Shown: positions 59,332-64,000 of the stretch, one piece after another
Layout: each line of letters begins with the position of its first letter
How positions within the stretch are numbered: position 1 is the stretch's first letter
Assembly (NCBI RefSeq): GCF_031583145.1
Contig: NZ_CP134050.1
Span: 4,107,001 to 4,171,000, forward strand
From: Brevibacillus brevis
GTDB lineage: Bacteria > Bacillota > Bacilli > Brevibacillales > Brevibacillaceae
Direction: 5' to 3'
DNA: 64,000 nucleotides
Translations under genes and position numbers: made by a program
The notes under the pieces: model-generated
The model's database searches: none
Told to the model about the DNA's origin: nothing
Seen by the model: only the letters and a program-made list of their open reading frames with translations

Positions 59332-59365
59332 CGTTCTTTCCTCCCTTTTCTGAGTAACTATCGTG

Positions 59366-59758
59366 TTAATTTACCGCTTTTTCGTCGTGATACCGTATTT
59401 CCTTACCGGTTGCCTTAGCATATTCGATCTCGTTCTTTGTGCTAGAACCAATGTATCCACCGAAATTGATCACATAAATCTCATCTGCCATGTCAATTTT
59501 TCTTAAGTGGATATTGTCCAGCATCTGCTTTTCTTGCTCTGACAATTGGATGCCTTCGCTATGGCCAAACACGCCAACCGATATCACGAGGTTCCCTTGC
59601 AATGTAAGGTTTTTATTGACCTCTTCAAACTCTCTTTTGAATCGTGTCGATCCGCATAGGGTGATGACCCTTGGTTTTTCCCTTCTGCATCTGCAAGGGT
59701 ATTTATAGTGGATCGGCTCGTCGCAAACTGAACATACGCCAATACGTTGATTTTCCAT
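59366..59758 (-). CDS. Nucleoside deoxyribosyltransferase-like protein with N-terminal zinc knuckle
   Basis: A 130-residue protein. An N-terminal CSVCDEPIHYKYPCRC knuckle is followed by a nucleoside-2-deoxyribosyltransferase-like fold: VITLCGSTRFKREFEEVNK, VFGHSEGIQLSEQEKQML, KIDMADEIYVINFGGYIGSS and TKNEIEYAKATGKEIRY. Such phage proteins may process modified nucleotides. Start has AGGGAGGG upstream. Confidence 0.75.
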   Translation of the reverse strand: MENQRIGVCSVCDEPIHYKYPCRCRREKPRVITLCGSTRFKREFEEVNKNLTLQGNLVISVGVFGHSEGIQLSEQEKQMLDNIHLRKIDMADEIYVINFGGYIGSSTKNEIEYAKATGKEIRYHDEKAVN

Positions 59759-59803
59759 TCGTTTCCCTCCCTGATTATCAAATTGAGCATTGTGTTAAAT
59801 GCC

Positions 59804-60274
59804 TCAAGCAATGATGATTTCGTGCCGGAACAATCCACCCTCAGCCGGTTCCATTGCTGGTGGGAACCGGTCCGGTGGGAGCTGCAGCAGGAGTCTGCCG
59901 CTCTTGCTCATCCCCACCTTCCGGAATCCCGCTGCGTGAAAGCAACCGCCTCGCAAATGCTCTCCGACGTAGGTGATGATCCCTTCTGCCGGCGGTTCTC
60001 CCCAAAGGTGCCGTGTAATCCCCAGCGCCAACACGATCAGGTGACTTGAGAGGTAATTCCCCTCGTTACGGAACAAGGTACATTCCCAAGCGTCCCAGCC
60101 ATCATCCCGGATACCGTTCCATGTCACCCACAGCGCTTTTTCATCCTCTGTAAGCAGGACCAAGTTCTTTCTCGGCCTACAAAACTGATTACTTCCGGGT
60201 TTCTGGCGGGTGTAGTGCCTGTCTGCCAACTGCAGCGCTCTGTGATCACCCTTATTAATCAAGGTCCAAGACAT
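59804..60274 (-). CDS. Phage-type hypothetical (possible acetyltransferase fold)
   Basis: A 156-residue protein beginning MSWTLINKGDHRALQLADRH, with HYTRQKPGSNQFCRPRKNLV and LWVTWNGIRDDGWDAWECTL; GEHLRGGCFHAAGFRKVG resembles the acetyl-CoA-side loop of GNAT proteins. It starts three bases after the methylase stop and is GC-rich. Common beside phage methylases; activity unknown. Confidence 0.65.
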   Translation of the reverse strand: MSWTLINKGDHRALQLADRHYTRQKPGSNQFCRPRKNLVLLTEDEKALWVTWNGIRDDGWDAWECTLFRNEGNYLSSHLIVLALGITRHLWGEPPAEGIITYVGEHLRGGCFHAAGFRKVGMSKSGRLLLQLPPDRFPPAMEPAEGGLFRHEIIIA

Positions 60275-60277
60275 GTC

Positions 60278-61114
60278 CTACACCCCCCACCTACCCCAGC
60301 TGTACCCCGGCAGCGAAAAGATTGTTTGTTGCCCAACCTGCTGCGCAGCCAGCGGATTGATCCAGAGGACTTCCTTACGCCTTTTCCCGCCTTCAGCTTG
60401 CACGAATTTGGTTTCCCTATACCAGTGCGCCAGGCGTTCGTCATACAAGAGATGCTCGTAACCAGAAAGCAAAACCGGACCAGGATGGGCATCGAGAGCA
60501 TCAAGCAGCTCCAGGTGGTCGGCATCCGTCATTTCATGTTTGTACATCCGGTTGTTCCGTGTCGCCAGGACATAAGGAGGATCGGCGTAAATCAAGACCT
60601 CAGACCGCCGGTGCCGTTCAATAAGTTGCAGCGCTGGTTGCTGCTCGATCTGCACGTACCGCAGGCGTTCCGTCACAGCAAGAATCTTCTCCGGCAATTC
60701 CGCCCAAGATTTCGTTACAGATGGTCCGTTCGTGTCGATGATGTGCCGCCAACCGGTTCTATCGCTTGTCTTACCCCCGCGTGCCATCCAGCAGCGAATC
60801 AGGAACCGTCGGGCGTCCTCTAGCTCGTCGCCAGTCGGCTCGTAGCTGTCGTAATACTCCTGCCGGGAGTATGGCGTCCATCTTATCTTTTCCGCCAATT
60901 CCTCCGGCCGGTCCCGGATTACCCGGAAGAGGTTGACCACTTGGCCGTCCAGGTCGTTCACCGTTTCGATCTTGGAGGGCGGCTTGTTGAAAAGGACAGC
61001 GCCGCTTCCGAAAAACGGCTCCAGGTAAGTCTCATGCTCCGGCATATGCTCGATGATCCAGTCAGCCATGCTCCATTTGCTTCCGGGATAGTGTAGTATC
61101 CGTGAGACCTTCAC
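60278..61114 (-). CDS. dam: DNA N6-adenine methyltransferase (D12/Dam class)
   Basis: A 278-residue methylase: HYPGSKWSMADWIIEHMPEH (K of the SAM motif), YLEPFFGSGAVLF (motif I) and IYADPPYVLATRN (catalytic DPPY). It transfers methyl groups to adenine in a short target site, probably protecting plasmid DNA from restriction. No restriction endonuclease is next to it, so it acts alone. GTG start with GAAGGAGG. GC-richer than the neighbouring accessory genes. Confidence 0.9.
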   Translation of the reverse strand: MKVSRILHYPGSKWSMADWIIEHMPEHETYLEPFFGSGAVLFNKPPSKIETVNDLDGQVVNLFRVIRDRPEELAEKIRWTPYSRQEYYDSYEPTGDELEDARRFLIRCWMARGGKTSDRTGWRHIIDTNGPSVTKSWAELPEKILAVTERLRYVQIEQQPALQLIERHRRSEVLIYADPPYVLATRNNRMYKHEMTDADHLELLDALDAHPGPVLLSGYEHLLYDERLAHWYRETKFVQAEGGKRRKEVLWINPLAAQQVGQQTIFSLPGYSWGRWGV

Positions 61115-61219
61115 TGTTTACGTCCTCCTTCCGTCAGGCCATTTAACATAATTGAGCTTGTGTAAAACCTTTTTTGTCCCAACCCGGTATGCTACGCTCA
61201 CCACAAGGAGCGTGATCGT

Positions 61220-61375
61220 ATGGAAAAGTCGTTTTACTATCCAGTCCCCTGGCAGGAGGTCAGCTACCTTCGTGATGCCTTAGTCTCCATGGAGATTCCA
61301 TTTCTCATTGAGCAGGATGACTGTCTTGATCTTGCCGCAGGCCAAGTCGCCTTCGTTTTCCCGGAAGCTTTATAA
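61220..61375 (+). CDS. 51-residue acidic small protein
   Basis: ATG at 61220 with AAGGAG nine bases upstream. MEKSFYYPVPWQEVSYLRDA, LVSMEIPFLIEQDDCLDLAA, GQVAFVFPEAL. Convergent with the RecD2 gene; the two stops are one base apart. A compact alpha/beta mini-domain is likely. No family recognised. Confidence 0.65.
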   Translation: MEKSFYYPVPWQEVSYLRDALVSMEIPFLIEQDDCLDLAAGQVAFVFPEAL

Positions 61376-61376
61376 G

Positions 61377-63635
61377 CTAGGAAAAATCAACAGCCCTTCT
61401 CTCCTCCCAATTAGGAAGAGTCGGGGCTGCCTTGTTCAGTCCATATAGCTGAATGTCCTCAACGATTCGTTTGGTTAGTCTCGTATTACGTGCCACAATC
61501 TTGTTGTTCTTAATCGCAATTTGCAAGGCTTTTTTGGTTCCCACCAAGACTACTTTGGATTCGGCTCGGGTGATTCCGGTGTAAATGAGATTTCTCGCAA
61601 GCATGATGTAATGACTGGTCGATACCGGTATGATGACGATGGGAGCCTGCCCTCCCTGCGACTTGTGTATGGTGATACTATAGGCCAGTTGAAGCTCATG
61701 TAATTCTTCCTTTGTGTATGTCACCGCTTGGCCGTTGATCGTGCAGTACAGACCTTTCTCTTCCGTTACGTGCCCTTCTTTGTCCAGCAGGTAATCAATC
61801 CGATCAATCTTACCGATATCGCCGTTATAAACCTCTTTCGCGTAGTTGTTTTTGGTCTGAATAATCTTGTCCCCGACTCGAAAGACTGTTTTCCCGACCA
61901 CGATTTCTTCCTTATTGGGGGCAGAGGGATTGAGGGTTTCCTGGAGCACACGATTCAGCTCTTCTGTTCCAATGGGTCCCTTTTTCATGGGACTGAGGAC
62001 AAGAATATCTGCAGCGGTGTATCCAAGCTGCGTAAACCTCACGACGCTGTTCCGAATCGTAGCAGCGATCTCTTCCGGCTTTTCCCGCTGGATGAAGTAA
62101 AAGTCCTGTTTCGCTGGATCAATGACAATCGACTCGCCTTTATTGATCCGGTGAGCATTGGTAACAATCTGGCTGTTTTGCGCCTGGCGAAAGACTTCTG
62201 TGAGCCGCACGTGCGGAACGCCAGCGTCCAACATATCTTTTAGTACATTTCCTGGGTTCACGGAAGGGAGCTGATCCTGATCCCCTACCAGTAGTACTTT
62301 CGTTTTGTTCGGGTTGATCGCTCTGAACAGCAGATCGGCCAGCTGTATGTCCATCATGGATATTTCATCGACGATGAGTAAATCTGCTTCAAGCGGATTG
62401 CTTTCGTTGAATTCTGGCTCCTCTCCCGGCCGGAAGTTAATGAGTCTGTGAATGGTGGCCGCATCCAGTCCGGTTACCTCCGTCAGTTTGCGGCTGGCCC
62501 GTCCTGTCGGTGCAGCCAAAGCAATACTTGCCACTGGGTTAAGCCGTTGATACACATCAATGACGGCTTTTACGCTTGCGGTTTTCCCGCATCCTGGACC
62601 ACCGGTTAAGATCAACAGGTTTTCAGTGAACAACTTCCGGATCGCCTCACGTTGTCCTTCCGCCAATACGATTTTGGAACGTACCTGGTAGTCTTTGATG
62701 GCAGTATCGATAGCAGCCATGTTTACGTTGTTACTGCCGCTTCGCATAAATTTGAGCAGGAGTTGGGCCAGTCTCTTTTCGGAGCGATACAAAAAAGGAG
62801 GATAGACTCCCTCTTCCTCAATAATGAGGCGGCCGTTTTCCTCCAGCTGAAAAATCCCCTGTTCTACCTCTTCCCGTGTAATGTGTACGTCCGTGTTGTG
62901 GTTGAGAACCTTCAGAACCTCATCGATCAACTCTGCTTCTGGAATGAAGCAATGGCCAAAATCGAAGCACATCTTTTTCAGAACATAATCCACACAGGAT
63001 TCAATCCGGAACATCGAATTGGGCATGATGCCTATTCTTTTTGCGATTTCGTCTGCCTTAAGAAAGCCGATGAGATCCAGTTTGGTGAGCTGGTACGGAT
63101 TCCGCTTGATAATGTCCAGCGTGTTGGAGCCAAACTCTTTGTAGGCCTTCACGACAATACTTGTACTTATACCGTACTGTGACAGCTCCATCATGATCTG
63201 TTGAACCTCAAACGATGCCCGGACACTGGAGACAATAGAAGATGCCTTTTGCTGACCAATTCCACGGATCGGCAGCAAGCAGGCTTCTCCGTCTTTCATG
63301 ATAATATCTAATGCGTTCTCACCAAGGACATCAATAATCTGCTTGGCTCTTTTCTCTCCGCAGCCTTTCACCAGGGACGAAGAGAGGAAAGCAATCACCT
63401 GTTCCTTGCTTTTCGGAATCGGACGTTCCCAACGCTCGACACGGTACTGTTCGCCAAACTGGGGATGTTTAAACCAATCGCCGTAAACCGTGATTTTCTC
63501 GTTTGGCTCTACCCCATAAATAGTCCCGATGATGGTAATTTCTTCGCCATCGTCTTGCTTAAGAATGGCAACAATGAAGTCGTTGTTCGGTTGCCGAAAC
63601 TTATAACGGACTAATGTTCCGGTTTTCACACTCAA
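61377..63635 (-). CDS. recD2: RecD2/TraA-type helicase
   Basis: About 752 residues. An N-terminal OB-like region and helix-hairpin-helix repeats (LLPIRGIGQQKASSIVSSV) are followed by SF1B motifs: LILTGGPGCGKTASVKAVID (Walker A), LLIVDEISMMDIQLADLLF (Walker B), KVLLVGDQDQLPSVNPGNV (motif III), AYSITIHKSQGGQAPIVIIP and LIYTGITRAESKVVLVG. This is the RecD2 layout; such 5'-3' helicases work in recombination or as accessory transfer helicases. TTG at 63635 is preferred: GGAGGT stands six bases upstream, while the GTG eight codons earlier overlaps that site. Confidence 0.9.
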   Translation of the reverse strand: MSVKTGTLVRYKFRQPNNDFIVAILKQDDGEEITIIGTIYGVEPNEKITVYGDWFKHPQFGEQYRVERWERPIPKSKEQVIAFLSSSLVKGCGEKRAKQIIDVLGENALDIIMKDGEACLLPIRGIGQQKASSIVSSVRASFEVQQIMMELSQYGISTSIVVKAYKEFGSNTLDIIKRNPYQLTKLDLIGFLKADEIAKRIGIMPNSMFRIESCVDYVLKKMCFDFGHCFIPEAELIDEVLKVLNHNTDVHITREEVEQGIFQLEENGRLIIEEEGVYPPFLYRSEKRLAQLLLKFMRSGSNNVNMAAIDTAIKDYQVRSKIVLAEGQREAIRKLFTENLLILTGGPGCGKTASVKAVIDVYQRLNPVASIALAAPTGRASRKLTEVTGLDAATIHRLINFRPGEEPEFNESNPLEADLLIVDEISMMDIQLADLLFRAINPNKTKVLLVGDQDQLPSVNPGNVLKDMLDAGVPHVRLTEVFRQAQNSQIVTNAHRINKGESIVIDPAKQDFYFIQREKPEEIAATIRNSVVRFTQLGYTAADILVLSPMKKGPIGTEELNRVLQETLNPSAPNKEEIVVGKTVFRVGDKIIQTKNNYAKEVYNGDIGKIDRIDYLLDKEGHVTEEKGLYCTINGQAVTYTKEELHELQLAYSITIHKSQGGQAPIVIIPVSTSHYIMLARNLIYTGITRAESKVVLVGTKKALQIAIKNNKIVARNTRLTKRIVEDIQLYGLNKAAPTLPNWEERRAVDFS

Positions 63636-63740
63636 TGTTACACCTCCTCGTTGTGTCACTTTTTTGATATAGTAGTTTTAAGTTTGGTAACGAAATCAAC
63701 TCGGGTTACAGGCTTACACTATGGATCAAACAACATGACC

Positions 63741-63827
63741 TCATCTCTCCCCCCAATAAAACATAATAAACAATGTAACAAGCCAAAGGATGCCAGCTAT
63801 TATTTTCGCTCGTTTAAACGAATCCAT
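63741..63827 (-). CDS. 28-residue membrane micro-protein
   Basis: ATG at 63827 with GGAGG nine bases upstream. MDSFKRAKIIAGILWLVTLF plus IMFYWGER: a basic start and a single hydrophobic helix. It lies 105 bases upstream of the RecD2 gene in the same direction. Second TM micro-protein in the window. Confidence 0.5.
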   Translation of the reverse strand: MDSFKRAKIIAGILWLVTLFIMFYWGER

Positions 63828-64000
63828 TGTTATCTGCCTCCATTGTTTTTACTTCAACAAGAAGTACAGCTCAAATAATGCAAGCTAATATCCACCAAGT
63901 GGATGAAATGTTGTCCACAGGGCAATTTAACTCGCATCTGAGCTCCTCTTGAGCGATAATGCTAATGTTTGTTTTGTCCGCCGATGAACGAGCAGCCACA

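Noticed and set aside
1..64000. tRNA, rRNA or CRISPR array
   Set aside because: None seen on either strand by eye; a tRNAscan or CRISPR search was not possible here.

Overview
The window looks like part of a large conjugative plasmid (or closely related integrative element) of a Gram-positive, Bacillales-type host. The basis is gene content: strong AGGAGG ribosome sites, many GTG and TTG starts, a tubulin-type TubR/TubZ segregation pair, Gram-positive type IV secretion proteins (PrgI, VirB4, VirB6, a soluble VirD4-like coupling protein and an M23/3D wall hydrolase), S-layer-homology and copper-amine-oxidase-N surface domains, and no rRNA, tRNA or core metabolism. The host assignment is inference.

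Layout. 0-6 kb, minus strand: single-strand DNA metabolism genes (RecB-like nuclease, CHC2 zinc protein, putative annealing protein, ssb) downstream of a PIN toxin/antitoxin pair. ssb is split after codon 13 by a 2590-bp group II intron whose precise excision restores the reading frame. 6-10 kb: a gene-free ~465-nt block that folds into at least eight consecutive stems between a good promoter and a terminator (candidate large structured RNA), an S1-like protein, two micro-proteins and the coupling protein. 10-13 kb: a phosphoesterase, a replication-relaxation-like protein and a repeat-rich, gene-free segment.

13.5-28 kb is one almost uninterrupted minus-strand block. It begins with secreted proteins and a complete Tad pilus machine (CpaB, TadZ, TadA, TadB, TadC, two Flp-like pilins, TadE, prepilin peptidase) and runs straight into an EAL c-di-GMP phosphodiesterase, a LuxR-type HTH, TubR and TubZ. 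28-33 kb holds a holin-like type I toxin with tandem decayed copies of its RNA tail, then a defence-like operon: class III nucleotide cyclase, E2-E1 ubiquitin-transfer-like protein, JAB protease (frameshifted), PycTM-like membrane effector and DUF3307 protein. This resembles Pycsar combined with the ancillary genes of type II CBASS, and it is the most unusual system here.

33.8-42 kb: secreted Fn3/Ig-like and SLH proteins and two further CpaE/MinD-like ATPases. 42-50.4 kb: the type IV secretion core, whose wall hydrolase is split by an in-frame TAG. 50.5-54.4 kb: small accessory genes and a primase whose linker-coding region carries five TGCAACAT repeats beside an AT-rich tract (possible internal origin). 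54.4-64 kb: accessory cargo, including a sce7725/sce7726-like pair (the first gene with an in-frame TAG), decayed fragments, phage-like genes, an adenine methylase and a RecD2-type helicase. Several genes were found only by following Shine-Dalgarno sites.
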